Positions 1 through 12,990 of a DNA stretch of 64,000 bases are shown here, in pieces. Under the pieces are notes generated by a model. It worked only from the letters and a program-made list of their open reading frames with translations, searched no databases and was not told where the DNA came from. Position numbers and translations under genes: made by a program. This stretch comes from Callaeas wilsoni (Eukaryota > Chordata > Aves > Passeriformes > Callaeidae). The DNA lies in NCBI GenBank assembly GCA_013398955.1, contig VWPU01011591.1, positions 124,001 through 188,000 of the forward strand, given 5' to 3'. Position 1 is the first letter of the stretch. Every line of letters begins with the position of its first letter.

Positions 1-3000
1 GTGTTGCATTAGGAGAGAGGAACATTAGCAATAAACAGTTAATGAATTTCATAACAATATAAGCCTGTGCTGAAAAACATTCAGTATATGGCTTCAGTGC
101 AGGTCTTTTCATGCTTAGCTCTGTTAATGTGTTCAATATGCTATTTTTCAAATAATGCCAGACAGTTGTCCAAAAATAATACAGGAATGATCTTTTTTCC
201 TTTTTTCCCAACAATTATTGCACAATCTGACTAGAATTGCTCAGATGAATGATAGATTGTAAAGAAGTTTTGCTGGAATTCCTCAACTCCGTTCAGACAG
301 CTTGGGCTGATAAGTAAATGCTTTTCAGATAATAAAGTGGCCTTTGTCTTTGGAGCAAATATGCAAAAGAAATCTGCATAGTCATTGAAGAAACCTTGGG
401 ATATAAGAAATGTTGTTGCCCTGAGCTACTATATGCCTTGCAAGTTTCTAAGGTGTTTCAATATGTTTTATTTTCTTTGTTTAATATGCTCAATATTCAA
501 AGCGTTTGGAAGATTGTTTCCACTACAGATATCTCCATTAATAATATTAATCTCGTCTGTGCTCCAGGAAAGATCTCTGTGTCCCTGAAGAGCATATGCT
601 AAACATCCTGACATTTTCACTTGCAACGCACAGTAGACAGTGCCTTAGGCAAGCACTAGTGTATGAGCTGCATGGAGCTGAATACAATTCATATCAAATA
701 AGCCAGGGGACGGAGCACAGAGAACTCCCATTTCCAAGAATTATCACCTGTTGGACTGCTTTGCTACAAAATATTGACGGTGGGAATGAGCATAAAGGAA
801 GAAACCTGCCCATGTTGGGAAAATTATTATACTTTTCTAAGGATAGGAGCCTGGTGCGGCATTCTTTGAACTCTTACAATAATATCAGGCTTTCACCAGT
901 TTCCAGGTGGTTTCAAGGTGACATTATGTGTAGTTTGATCATATCATCTCTAGTTTAAGCACAAGGTCAAGCTTTTCATCTCAATGAGAAACAGACATTT
1001 ATCAGCCTCAATAGAATAATGGCCGTGTTTCTATCTCAGCATGTCAGTGTTCACTAAAAGGAGTTTTCTGCCAGCAACAAAGTCAGTGAAACACTCTCAC
1101 TTTTGGATCTATGTCTCTGCCTCCTAAATCCCACCCCCAGTGTACAGAGGGTCCCTCCCTCAGCAGCTCCCTATGGCGATGGGAAGCTGCAGGTCCTCTG
1201 GACCTACGTGCCTGATGGCTGCAAAGCTCATGGTTGCCGGAGAACTGACTGCTGCTAAACAGAGCTTAAAAATGCTGAGTGCTCACTGCCTTTCCTTTGG
1301 TGCTGGGCTACTCTGGTCTCCCTTTTCTCTCCAGTCTACAGTTTTCATGAAAATCGAAGCAGTCCTTATCTTTGCCTGCTTTTCCTTTAAAAACAGTTGG
1401 AGTTGAATAATGGAGTCAAAACTTGTGAAGGATAAAAGGACAGTCAGGCAGATAGCAGGAACAGAGAAAATGAGTGCAAAAATGCTGTTGAATATATTCG
1501 GTGAAAATGTTTAAAATTCTAACAAGTAGTTCTGACTGTCTTAGTTAAGGGGACTGATTTTACCTAATGTTTGTCTTAGTGCCAAATCCATAAATGCTTA
1601 GTGCCACGTCCATAAAAGAGGGTATGTTTCAAATGTAAACCAAAACCTAATCTTTAGAAGTTATTTACATCATAAAGTCAAGCACAACAACATTAAGAAA
1701 CAGAGATCACCTTATCCTCTTATGACACGGTCAAAAGGCTTGAGAGTCAGGTCTGAGGCTGGTAGACCAGCTAGGTACAAATTAAAAGCTTGTCTTGGTA
1801 AATAATTACAAGCAGTTTAGCAGTTACGTTGTCTTACTGCTTCATATAACCACTTACACAAGGGATTGGGAAGGAATAACCACGTTCTCCAAGATCTCTT
1901 GGCCTCTGACTTTTCACTAAAAGGTTCTGACTCAAATTTTTATGCTTATATTCTTAACATGAAAAGTTTAGATCGGTGGAGTATGCCGCTTTCATGAATT
2001 GTTTCTTAAGTATTATAAAATAAATATAAGTTACAGGTCATCAGATGGGCTTTCACTATGTCCATGGTCAGCTTCTTTGATTACCTGTGGTCATCTGCAA
2101 CATTTGCAATGATTAATCAGTTAAGCCAGCAACTCCTCTCTGTTCAGCTTTGACCTCAGTGAAGGCGCAAATGGCTGGTTTGTTCCCATTTTGATTCAAC
2201 AAAAAATGAGCAGAACTTAAAATTATTGACTTTGGAGGAAATTTGGGCAGAAATTAGCAAGAATCATCAGATTCACTGGATATTTAGTGTTTCTTTCAAA
2301 ACCTCCCCAATTATAAAGCCTTTAAAAGGAGTACTCTGCTCTGATGAAGAGGGAAGAGGTGGGAGGAGGGAAGGCAAAGGCAGGAAAATGTCCTGATCAT
2401 GGACTCTTCGTAACAGATTGATTCATACTCCGTTTGTCACTGCTTCTTTAATGAAACAATTCCAGGTCAATTTATCTTCCCCAGGAAGATGTTGTACGTG
2501 AGCTGGCTTTGACGGCTATAGAGGGAAAATGTAAATGATGGCCTGGTTACATTAACCTATTTCCATGGAAAAGTAAGGAAATTTTGCAGTGCTATAACAA
2601 TACATTTGAAGCAGACAAAACAGGACACAACTTCCAAATTGCCACATGCAGCATTTTTTTAACAGATTAGACCTTCTTCCAGGTTCTCACACCTCATGCA
2701 CCTTTGCATGATACGAAGGCGACGTTTGCTCTTCAGAAGCTGAGCAGCTTTCCCATAGGAGCACGGCAAAAACTGGTCACCATGCACGAGCAGCTGAGTG
2801 CTTCACTGGGTGGTCCTTGGATGCTTCCACATCCCATCTCTAAAGACAAGGTTTCTACAGCATCCTCTTGTGAGCTTCATCACCTGCTTGCCAAGGGACT
2901 CCAGTGCCAGGGAGGCAGCTCCTTTCTATCCGCTCTCTGCTCTGAGCTTCTTCTGCCAACCCTGAAACACTCTCACCTTTGCTGCTGCTATAAGCAGAGA

Positions 3001-6000
3001 CGGAACTCTAAATTTCTCTTCCAATTTCTTGCTGTATCTATATATCATTGTGAGTACACAGGACACATTAAAGTCTGTTACTAGAGGGGACGTGGGCCTA
3101 TAAAAATTTCTCTCTCAAGTGCTGAATGGGATCTTTAAGGTTGTAGCATTGTCATTTTAGTGCTCTTATCAGATGGACTTAATTGCCATTAGAATTGGTG
3201 GTAGGTATTCAGCAACCCTGAGCAATGGAGCTAAAGCCTCCAGTAACTTCAAACTAAAAAAACAAAAAAAGAGGATGTGGTTCCAACCCTTCAAACTGAA
3301 GGGAGAATTTGAGGGCACTGTCAGTCCTTTTGGGGAATAAACAGAAAAGTTAGTTTAAAAAAAAAATCTGTGTGTTTTTTAGGTTATCTTATCCTTTAAA
3401 ACAAAATTTTTTTCTCTTTTAAATTTGATATGTGTTTTTTATTTCAAAGTATAGAATATCTGTTCCCTTTTAAAAGATCCTTATTATTTTTAACCTGAAA
3501 TAGTTTCCCAAATTTCATTAATATGTTCTCCTTTTCCTTTTTATCATTAAGGGATATCATATGATTACTTTTTGACAAGATGACTTTTAGTGTATCTCTC
3601 CATCTCTGATTTTCCTCAAGACCCAATGGCAATTCACAAAAGAAGGAGAAACTGTGTGAGTGAAGCCATTACTTCCACAGACATTGTAAAACATATTTTC
3701 TCCTATTTACTTCATAACATTCTATAGTGGTGAAAAAATATTTTGCCAACACTGTATACTAGAATCAAATGAGAACTTCTAAAATTATGTGACAATCCAA
3801 ATCTAATTAAACTAATTTGATAATTGCTTTTTATCCTTACTGTATCACAAATGATCAAAAATCTTGAACAGACCTTTATTTGAATGATACTGTACTTTGT
3901 CTCTTTAGAATCAATGACAAAGTACTTGTTAGCTGGGATAGCAAGAGAATTGGGCCCAGAGCATTTTAATTTTGTAAATATTTTTAATCTGCATGATATA
4001 ACTTACATTTTCAACAGAGTCTATTTATTTGCCCAAAAGATCATGTGACTGTTGTTGTTATATGACACCAGTATTATCCTTATAATACTTTAGTATACAA
4101 GTGGCAGCCAAATTATTCTGTCTCTTTTCCAGATTGACAGATGAGAAACTGTTCCTTAATTTTGAAAGAACAGTCTTAATGTGTTTCCTAGTCTAATGGG
4201 AGACGATGATGACTTTTTCAGCCGAATATGTCAAATTGATGGGTTCAGGCTGATGACCCTTCGGGATAAGAGATGCCAGCTCTGGCAGGGCACTGCACAC
4301 TTACTGGCAAATATTAAAATAGGTAATGACTTTTTTCATTCTGAAAGGCCTCAGTGTGATGCATCTGATATTGTAACGGGCCAGAGAGCAGCTTGAGCAA
4401 TTAACATATTTCTAACATGAAGTTTTCAGAAGCTGGTTCGACTCATTTTTACAGATGCAGCTGCAGTGAACCAGTTCTAACTATAGCTTGTAAATTAAAT
4501 CAGTGTGCTAAGGTTAATAGATTAATGATTTTCTCATGAATGCAATGTGTTGGCAAGGCACAAATGTAAACCAAAGGGCAAGGAGGACATACCACAGTTA
4601 CATAAACAATGAAAGTGTTAAGACTTCATTAGTTCTATACTAAATGTGTGGTAAGAAAAGTCTTACATCAGTGAAGACAACAAGGACACATTAGGACCTG
4701 TTTTTCCAGCCAAGAGGAGCAATGACTGGAGAAGAGCATACGAAGAACAGAAAGAGCCCCTGGGAAAGGAACAGTTATCAGAAATACCTATTTATATACA
4801 GAATATTAAAAAAATTTAAAATTACAATAATTATAGTAAAGGTTTTCAACAACAGCAAAAGCTGCCTCGTAGACTCCATATACTCCTCAGTGGTTTCAGA
4901 AGTTTATAAAGTTTTACTGAACCCAATCAAATACCTTAGTATTATCTTGAGTGGAGGCAATTAGAACCACACCTAAGTTCTTTATATGAAAAGGCAGTCT
5001 TGTTTTTTAAATACAACTTTTTGAAAATAAGGCAAGATTAGTATGGCATGTTGTGCTAGGTCAATTGATACTAGCCAAAAAAATAGATAAAAATTTACTA
5101 GGCTCTGTATTACTGAGTAAACTATATTTCATTAGTCTCGTTATACCTAAAGCTCTCTTTCAAATGCATGGAAGAATGAAAGAACAATCAATACTGAGGC
5201 AAAATCCTCCTCTGAATTCCATCTCTATCAGGCCTGAGTCATGAACTGGATTCATGAACTATCATTGTTTCAACATCTCCCTTGTTTAGTGGACATGCAT
5301 GGATAGATAGTATGAATGTTTAAGACAAAACCATTAAACAATTAATAGCTGAATTCTAAAGACACATTTCAGCCTACAGATAGAGACTGCTTACACACCA
5401 CTGCCTGCAACAACTCGGTCAGTATCTGGGGTGGTTCTGCAAAGCAGATCCATGGATACACTGAGATAAGGTTGGGTTGTTCCTCACCTGGAAAGTCCCA
5501 TTAGCAGCAGTTTTTCATAAAGTGATTAAGTGAGCTGATTCAAGATAAAATCTTCCTGTGTGTTTCCTAGTCTACATGCCCAGGAAAGCCCTGAGAAGGA
5601 AACAACTGCCTTAAGGAGTTCAACCCATCGTTCACATGGATTGAATGAATTTCAAGCACTCCTTATGCAATGAACGGGCACACCAAGAGAGAAAATGGGC
5701 TGCCCAAGAAAGCACTTAAAGACCCACTTGAGTGTAATTTAGCAGCCAAGGCTTTGTCTGAGATTGTAACCTAGCAGTCAGCAATGGAGTATCATGATAA
5801 GAGATGGCTGGGGTTGCTAAGAATCAAAAGCACAAGCCCATGGGTAGGAAAATCCTGAAAGACAGGAGCAGGAGCAGTGTTGCCTGACTGCTGTCAAGTG
5901 GCTTTGAAACCTGTGTTGTCAGAGCTGCTTATCACACACAGATATGCATATATTCACTCAGCCTGACAAACTCCAAAATGCAGGGTCACCCGCAGCTGCG

Positions 6001-9000
6001 TGGGAATCACGACAATGTGAGTTGTAATCTCGGGCTTTTCATTCGCTACTCAACACTACCAGCTTTAGTCTGGAACTTTATCTTAGGAAATTAGAGAGGC
6101 CTTGAGAAGTTTGGGGTAAGGTCTACATTATACCATCAAATTGCCCTTGTGGATTGCATAGTAGAGATTTGGCAGCTCACACCAGTAGGTTAGATCTCTC
6201 CTGTAGGGCGATTCCCATGCATTCCTGTCAAATGTGCCAAATGGAGATCCCCTTGCAGGTATGGTTTTCCTTTCATGCCTTTTCCTTGTGTAAATCCATA
6301 GCAATCCAACATGTAGGTGCTTAAATTGTTAACTAAAGTGCTGACTGCAGAACCACCAAGAGTACAACACTGGATTTTTTTCTGGAAAGTAATTTAGCAG
6401 GCAAAAATGATGCCTGAAAATTAGAAAGCTTGAAGCTTTCGACAAGCTTTTCCCATGTGTCACTAATAGTAGCCACAGAATCACTTAGAAGTACTGTTTC
6501 CTGCAAGGAGCAAGATCTAAACTCTGAGCTTTCTATGCTGAGTGGGAGACAGTATTTGGGGAATGAGTATGCCCTTTCCTGCCACCATATAAGTTGAACA
6601 GCTTGTCAGTTGGAATGTCTTAACATGGTTAGGCTTCTAAAGTAGCTCACTGATAAGTCTTGCATCTTTGTCAGGATTGTCATAATACTTTGTTTTTTCC
6701 TTAAAAGCCTGTTTTCTGGTGTCACAAAATCATGCCAAAACCTCACTTTCCATCTGAAAAGCACATTTAGTCCTTGGCATTGTAAAGAAGAACTGGAAAG
6801 AACTACTTGAATGAAGCTCAGATATAAAATAAAGTGTAAATAAAAAAATATATATTTTAAAGCCAGTGTCAGAATTTTGGGGCAGGAAGTGATTTATGGC
6901 TTTTAGTTGCTCAGATTTGCAATTCATAGAACAAAAGAAATCATTACAACTGTCAGAAAAGTGTGTGGTGAAAGTAGGAGACTGCTGAACTTAAGCAAAG
7001 ATTTTCACTGCTGGACTTCAAACAAGTGTTCCTCAGCCAAAATGGAAGAGGATAGGTTAAAACTAAGGGGAAAAAAATACTAAAATTCATAAAAATCAAG
7101 TTTTACTGGAAAATTGCTCCTGAAGGATGTAGTTTAACAAATTTGCCAATAAATTTAGCAGGAAAAAGTCACCACTGGCTATGTTAACATACAAGCCAGT
7201 TGTACTGGTGTGCCACTTGTGAAGCACAAAGCCAGAGATCTGCTTGCAATATTTAAGTCAGGAATATTTCTAGGGTTTTCAGAGGCTGCAGCCTTCTCAG
7301 CAGGATGTGATTGATGAGAATGAGGCAGGTAGCAATTGCCATTCTATTGCAAAACTTCCTTATCCATAAGTTTATGAGCAAAACCAGAATTTGATGAATT
7401 TCAGGTCATGACACAAAAGCTTGTCTTTCCCATCATTCTGGCTTTTAGAAACATACTTTCCAAAAACAGGCAATTTGATTTGTGCATTCTATTCTTGATT
7501 TAGTCAACTCATTCTGCCAGCCAGAAATTTTATGAAAAACAGTTTCCCCACAACCTTTTGATTTCTGCGTGCCATGGTAACCAATGGCAGTAAATAACAA
7601 GGTTTAAACACTTTCAGAACCAGATTGTAGCTGGACAAGGGCCAGTATAATGGGGAGAGGAAGTTTTGCAAGGACAATTTAGCAACAGATAAAACAAAAA
7701 ATGTCCTTGAAACAAAGGGAAACAATCAAAACAGGTGCAACAGCAGCTATTGAAACAAAGACCTCTGAGCACTCTGCATGTGAAGAAGAGCAGAACAATA
7801 AAGGTACAAGAAGGCCAAAGCCATTGCTGAGCTAAAAATTCCTTCAGTAAGTTGGATGTCTTTTCTGCCTCAGAAAGGGAAGATTCAGTCCTACAGTAAT
7901 GCACTGTATTTCTCACATGGACTGAGTTTAGAGAGGCCATGCTGAGGTTCCTGGACAAGCATGGTTTCCCTTCTGGATGGCAACTGCTGCTTCACTCCTG
8001 CTCAGGGAAGATGGTCTCATTCCATCACACACGCCTTGCGTGTTCCTCAGTCATATTTCAGGAAGAGTGACACTGCTTGGACCTTGAGCGGCGCCAATAC
8101 TTTCACACCTGCCTAGCAATACTGTAATATTGCCATGAATCACATAGCTATTTTTGGGCAAAGTGAAATTTCAGAGACAGTGAAACAGGGATTAAGGGTG
8201 TCTCTGTGCCCTCCATCAACATTGCTCCAAAACTGATGTGGGGAGCAGACCTTGACCGTCTGGTCTTTGGTGGTAGCTGCAATGTTCTGGCACTCTGACT
8301 GATGCAGCAAAAGGCTGTCTGGGAGGAGAGGAAGCCTCTTCTGTGGTTGAAAGGACACACAAAGGAGTTCACACAAAGGAGGCCCTGGTTCTTGCAGTAA
8401 AATGGGAACTGTGGTGAGAGAAGCCACATCACAGTGTCAGCTGGTTGCTGAAAGGCACAGCATTGCCAGCTTAGCAGAACAGTGCCAGCTATACCATGTT
8501 ATATATGCCAGCTCAATGTTAGTCTGGCATTCTGTTGCAAACTTACAAAGTACAGTATGGAAATCAAAACTTTTCTGCTAAGTGATGATACTGTAATCCA
8601 TTATCAAAAAGCACTGTGATGGCAAGGACTAGAGATAAGGCACCTGTTTGTTATCTGAATCTGAGAGGCACCTGAGAATGCTAGGTATGAGCAGAGAGTT
8701 ACTTATAAACCTTTTTGTAATTAAAGGGATAATTGATCTAGAATTAATGTTTGGCAGCATGCTGTGTGGCTAGGGAAGCACTTTGGAATTCACACCTTCA
8801 AGTATTTGATTGCCATAGAGAAGCCTGCTTTTTTGGCATGCAGCATGCATTTGGTGTGTAAAGAAATATAGAGCATTTTGACCTTGAGGCAATTAATCTC
8901 TTCTGAGCACCTGGGCTTTGAATGGACATAGACATAATTAGAGTTTTTAAATTACAGAAGATGTGCTCAATCTTTCCATCAGTATATAGATGGAAGAAAA

Positions 9001-10493
9001 TGTGGGAAGGATCTCTGGGGGAGAGAAAGCACTCCTACTTTCTAGAAAAAGCACCTCCCACGTTTGAGAAGAGGTGGATCCTTTGAATCTCAGCTCTCCT
9101 CAGTTTGTCGCAAACTGATGCTGGAGACTGGACATGAGCAAGGAGAAAACTGCTGAAAGTGTTTTGTCCTTGAATTATATATACAGAGATAGCAAAAGGC
9201 ATCCCAGCTACCAGCCATAGTGCCACTCTTGAGTTTATAGAAGGATTTGGAGTTATGTTTTCACCCTTTCCAGAGAACTTTCCTATCTACTGCATTTACC
9301 AAAGGGAAATTGAAAAAAAAGGACCTCACATAAAGCCTTTTTTTCTTGTTCAAAAACCAGTATTGTTTAGAAATATATAAATCGTACAAAACTAACCAAA
9401 GAAATGAGTGTCCTGTCATCAACCTGACATAGAAAAACTCGAGGAGTTCATCATCCTCTCAGATGTCCACATAACTAGGTGGGCTGATATTAGTGGCATG
9501 AAATAAGGAGCAGAAAACAACTCGGAGTTTTGTCCTGATCAGCTAAGTGGAAGTTGATGAAGAAATGCTTGTCTGTATGTTTTTACTTTTACTTAAGGTC
9601 TATTTCAAATAATTAAGAGAGAAATATCCTCGCTGGTTTTTGGGGTATTTTTTCATCTTCCCTTTAAAAAGATTTGGCTATTCATTAGTTGTTTTGGGTA
9701 TTATTAAGTGCTATAATTAAGATCAAAGTGTAATTCAAATTCTAGCTGCTCTTTCAGCAGTTTACATTTCAGACCAGTTTCTTACTTCTCGAAAAAACGT
9801 GGTCAGGTTCTTCTCTTTTGCATTTATATTGTAAAGGTTTTTGGAGATTTTTTTAAATAAATTATAATGCAAATAATGTTATTTGATTTATCAGCACTGA
9901 ATTCAGACTTATTCTAAGTGGGGATTGTGTTTTATGCCACACACGTGAGAGGCTTGCCTTGATTCCAAATGTAAGTTGAAAAGAAAACAAATGCAAAGAT
10001 TAAAAACAGGATATTGCAGATAAATAAATATTAATTGAAATCAATACACACAGATTAATTTGCATCAAATCAAGATCCAGACCATACTCTGAGGAGCTAT
10101 AAATGGGAAAATAAATAGACATCAACCTTTTTTTTCCCAAAACTACCTTTCTGAGAGTAATCACAGTACCTAAATGCTCTTAATTTAATCATTCACTGGA
10201 GGATGTTACAGGTAAGTGCTCATAATAAACAGTAGGTGTTTCCCCGAGGGCCATGATAGTTTGCATAATGTGCTAGCTATTTCTTTTCCAGTGTTATGGT
10301 GGCAGAAAACTGTTACAGTAAGGCTAACTCTAATGTGAAGTTTCATAAATGTCTTTTGCTAACAAGAGATATTGATTAAGTTCTGAGTTTCACAGGTTAA
10401 AATAATGCAGCATTGCCAGTACAGCCACTGCTCCTCCATATGATCCAATTTCTTTTTTATAATTAACTTTTTTATGTTTTATTCTATTTATAG
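1..10493 (+). other. Intron of the CNTNAP-like gene (3' portion; begins outside the window)
   Basis: This stretch lies immediately upstream of the penultimate exon and ends in a T-rich tract followed by the acceptor TTATAG at 10488-10493. I looked for the preceding laminin-G exon that CNTNAP genes carry and found no recognisable one, so I take the whole stretch as intron. Large introns are usual in this gene family. It is AT-rich, with short poly-A/T runs (for example 3357-3366 and 10128-10135), a 22-bp tandem duplication at 1575-1618 and a small HindIII-rich palindrome at 6424-6440. Open frames in this stretch, such as 4181-4396 (+), show no family resemblance. A diverged or alternatively used exon could be hidden here. 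Confidence 0.6.
1575..1618. repeat. 22-bp tandem duplication in the CNTNAP-like intron
   Basis: CTTAGTGCCAAATCCATAAA is repeated immediately as CTTAGTGCCACGTCCATAAA, with two or three differences over 22 bp. Confidence 0.85.
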
Positions 10494-10544
10494 ATGGAGA
10501 AGTGGAGAGCCCCACAGCTGGAGCAGATGTGGCTGTTATTGGAG
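10494..10544 (+). CDS. CNTNAP-like gene, penultimate exon (extracellular stalk before the membrane helix)
   Basis: This is a 51-nt exon flanked by a T-rich acceptor (TTATAG|A) and a consensus donor (GGAG|GTGGGT). It starts and ends in phase 1. Read in the frame set by the next exon, it encodes GEVESPTAGADVAVIG, with a split residue (Asp if the upstream exon ends in G) at its 5' edge and a split Gly at its 3' edge. Joining it to 12794 gives VAVIGG|VIAAVV. From memory this matches the junction in CNTNAP/Caspr proteins, where a Ser/Thr/Pro-rich linker after the last laminin-G domain runs into a helix beginning IGGVIA. No other reading makes sense of the splice sites and the frame together. The exon is one piece of a large type I cell-adhesion protein whose remaining exons are outside the window. 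Because it is phase-symmetric, skipping it would shorten the stalk by 17 residues without shifting the frame. Exon identity is well supported; paralog identity is not. Confidence 0.85.
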
Positions 10545-12793
10545 GTGGGTAGCAGACCGTACTAAGCAGCACCATAAGAATTAAAACGCGGGTTTGTTGA
10601 TTTCTTGCATTTTGCAAAACCCCTACTTTGTTGACAAGACAACAGGAGCAGCACAATTAGAGTTAATTAGGCCAGTGGGAAATCTGCTCCCAGAGGGGCT
10701 ATTGGCAAGATAACAAGATGAGATAATGAGCACAAACCATATACTGAGCAGTAGCACCCTCATCCATTCCCCATTTTAGGACAAAATATCAAACAGCCCA
10801 ACAGAAAAGTCACTCTCTGATTTCCTTCAGTATTCACTGGGTCAAGCTTGTCCTTTAGTACAGAACTGGTGCAGCACCTTTGATTTGAGCGATGTTGGCT
10901 TATACCAGCTGACCCTTTATTGTTACAGAATTCACCACATTATATTTCCTGGTGTTGCATTAAAGCTCTCTCATGCATTTAAACTAAATACAGTTGTCAG
11001 AATAAATGAGCAAAGCTATGTTCACGGAGTGAACCTGTCTTTTTATTTTTATTGTGTTTGTTCATTTCCATGCTAACACACTAATTTCAGTCATTCACAA
11101 GGGGCTATACCAATCATTAGTGCAAATTGGTGAGGTTCTGCTATATTTCCCTCAGGTCCCATCTCCTGTAACTTTAATTTCAGCTCTCTATGAACAAGTA
11201 GCAGGTAAATTGATTTGTACTTAGTCCCTTAGGCTTATTAATATTGTGCTACATCTAAAGCCTATTAGAGCCTCTTGTGTCAAGGGATACCAGTGAGGTC
11301 CTAAAAACTGATGAAGCCCACACTGCAACCATGATATTATTTTAAACCTGAAGTTCTTTGTATAAGCAATTGCATTTCTGCTAGCAGTAACTTCGCATTC
11401 CAGAACCAAGCACCATGAAATCTAGGGGATGATGTTAAGGCGTATCTTTAAAGACAGTTATAATCTTTATTTACCCTGCTAATATTCTGTCTATTCGCAA
11501 GTTTTTATGCCAGTAGGGTATCCCCACTCAGTTTACTGATGCTGATAAATCTAAAGCTTCGGAGATACCTACTCTTGCCACTTATCTTGAATATAAGATG
11601 CAGAAAAGAGGTACTCTCTACCTTCTCCTCATTGTCTTTGCAGAGTAGTAGGCATTTCCAGGAAGCAATTCTTCTGACAAAACATAAAATTCACTTCCAG
11701 AAGACAAATGACCACAAACACACCCCCTTCACTGACAGCAGAGGAAGCCCTAGGAATGTTCTGTTCTGGTTCTTTTTATAGTGTATTTCTTTAATGCTTG
11801 GTTTATTCCTGGATTCATATGAATATAGAATCAGCTCAGTATCATGTACTCATACAGAATCACAGCAAAAAACACTTAAAAGCACATCCTGGATCCATGC
11901 ACAAAATCATGTTTAAAAAATTATAAAAGTCACACAAGTTGAATAAACTTCAAAATACATAATTTACTTTCAGGATTTTTAAGTCAATAATTTGATCTGG
12001 GAGAAAACAGATAGTGTAGGTATTTTAACAGTGGACTTGTTAGGGACTTGTCTCTTTTATGGACTTCTAACTTTCACAATAGAAAAGGATCTTGAATTTG
12101 CTTTCTTTCACTAGGAGTGCTTCCATTTGCCATTTAGTCCTACGCACATTGGAATCATGTATAGAAATTTTTGTCCAGTCAATACATAGCTAAATTCTTA
12201 GTCCAGGAGACAAGAAAAATCTACCCAGAATCCCTTCCTTCTGCCAGGTGTCACTTCCACATTCATCACAATCAGACTTTCTTAATTAGAGCACAGCATG
12301 AAACGGCAGCTTGCAAATACAGAGCAGCTCCAGAGTCACACAGCTCCTGCTATTTGTTGAATGTCTCCTATGAAATACTCAGTGTCCTGAACATTTCCTG
12401 AAATTGAGAATGCTTGAGAAGGCAGGGTTGGGTTGTCTGCAACACCTCCCACTCTGGGTATATGTTACCAGAAGGATGAAAGGAACCTATTGGTTTTCCT
12501 TTACGTTCCTTTATTTCCCCTCATTTTGTAATGAACTTTTAGCTCCAATATATTCCACCAAATCAAGCCATTGATTTGAAAGAAAGCTAGTGAGAATTTG
12601 TCCTGTATTCCTGCAGTATCTATATCCCATCTTGTTTTTTGCAGTGTCTTGTGACTCTGGCCACTGCAGCATGCAGACCCCTTGTGACACATGGGCTGTT
12701 CCCTACCAAGCAATTCAGGTTGTGATGTCCGGCTGTGAGACACTTCTCATATTTTATTACTGGTGGTACATTTAAGTGGTCTCTTTCCTCTAG
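10545..12793 (+). other. Last intron of the CNTNAP-like gene (2249 bp, GT-AG)
   Basis: The donor is GTGGGT at 10545 and the acceptor is TCCTCTAG ending at 12793, preceded by a pyrimidine-rich tract. It is a phase 1 intron that splits a Gly codon (G|GT). The sequence is AT-rich and unremarkable. I see no repeat element and no further exon in it. An ATG at 12763, in frame with the terminal exon, lies in this intron and is not a translation start. Confidence 0.8.
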
Positions 12794-12990
12794 GTGTGAT
12801 TGCTGCCGTGGTATTCGTCCTCATTTGCCTGCTGGTGGTGATGGTCAGGTACATGTACAGGCACAAGGGCACCTACCACACCAACGAGGCCAAAGGAACC
12901 GAGTTCGCTGAAAGCGCAGATGCTGCTTTGAAAAATGACCCCGCTCTCCAGGAAGCAGTGGATGAGAGCAAAAAGGAATATTTCATCTGA
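12794..12990 (+). CDS. CNTNAP-like (Caspr family) terminal coding exon: transmembrane helix, 4.1-binding region and PDZ ligand
   Basis: The exon encodes the last 64 residues of a contactin-associated protein-like neuronal adhesion receptor and stops at TGA 12988-12990. The order is a hydrophobic membrane helix of about 19 residues ([17 protein letters not shown]), then a basic juxtamembrane segment [17 protein letters not shown], then an acidic tail ending DESKKEYFI. In the family the juxtamembrane segment recruits FERM proteins such as protein 4.1B, and the C-terminal hydrophobic residues bind class II PDZ domains. Together they anchor cell-contact complexes to the cytoskeleton. Most of the tail ([21 protein letters not shown]) resembles CNTNAP2 as I remember it. 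CNTNAP2 ends EWLI, whereas this ends EYFI, as expected for CNTNAP4/CNTNAP5-type proteins. I therefore assign the family firmly and leave the paralog open among CNTNAP5, CNTNAP4 and a CNTNAP2-like copy. The frame is intact, with no stop or frameshift. The large ectodomain is encoded upstream, outside the window. Confidence 0.93.

Noticed and set aside
4181..4396. Upstream CNTNAP exon (CAG| ... |GTAATG pattern near 4220-4323)
   Set aside because: Splice-like borders exist, but the translation does not resemble a laminin-G or stalk segment in any frame.
6424..6440. GAAAGCTT-G-AAGCTTTC palindrome as a functional site
   Set aside because: Only 8-bp arms in AT-rich intron. A few such palindromes are expected in 64 kb.
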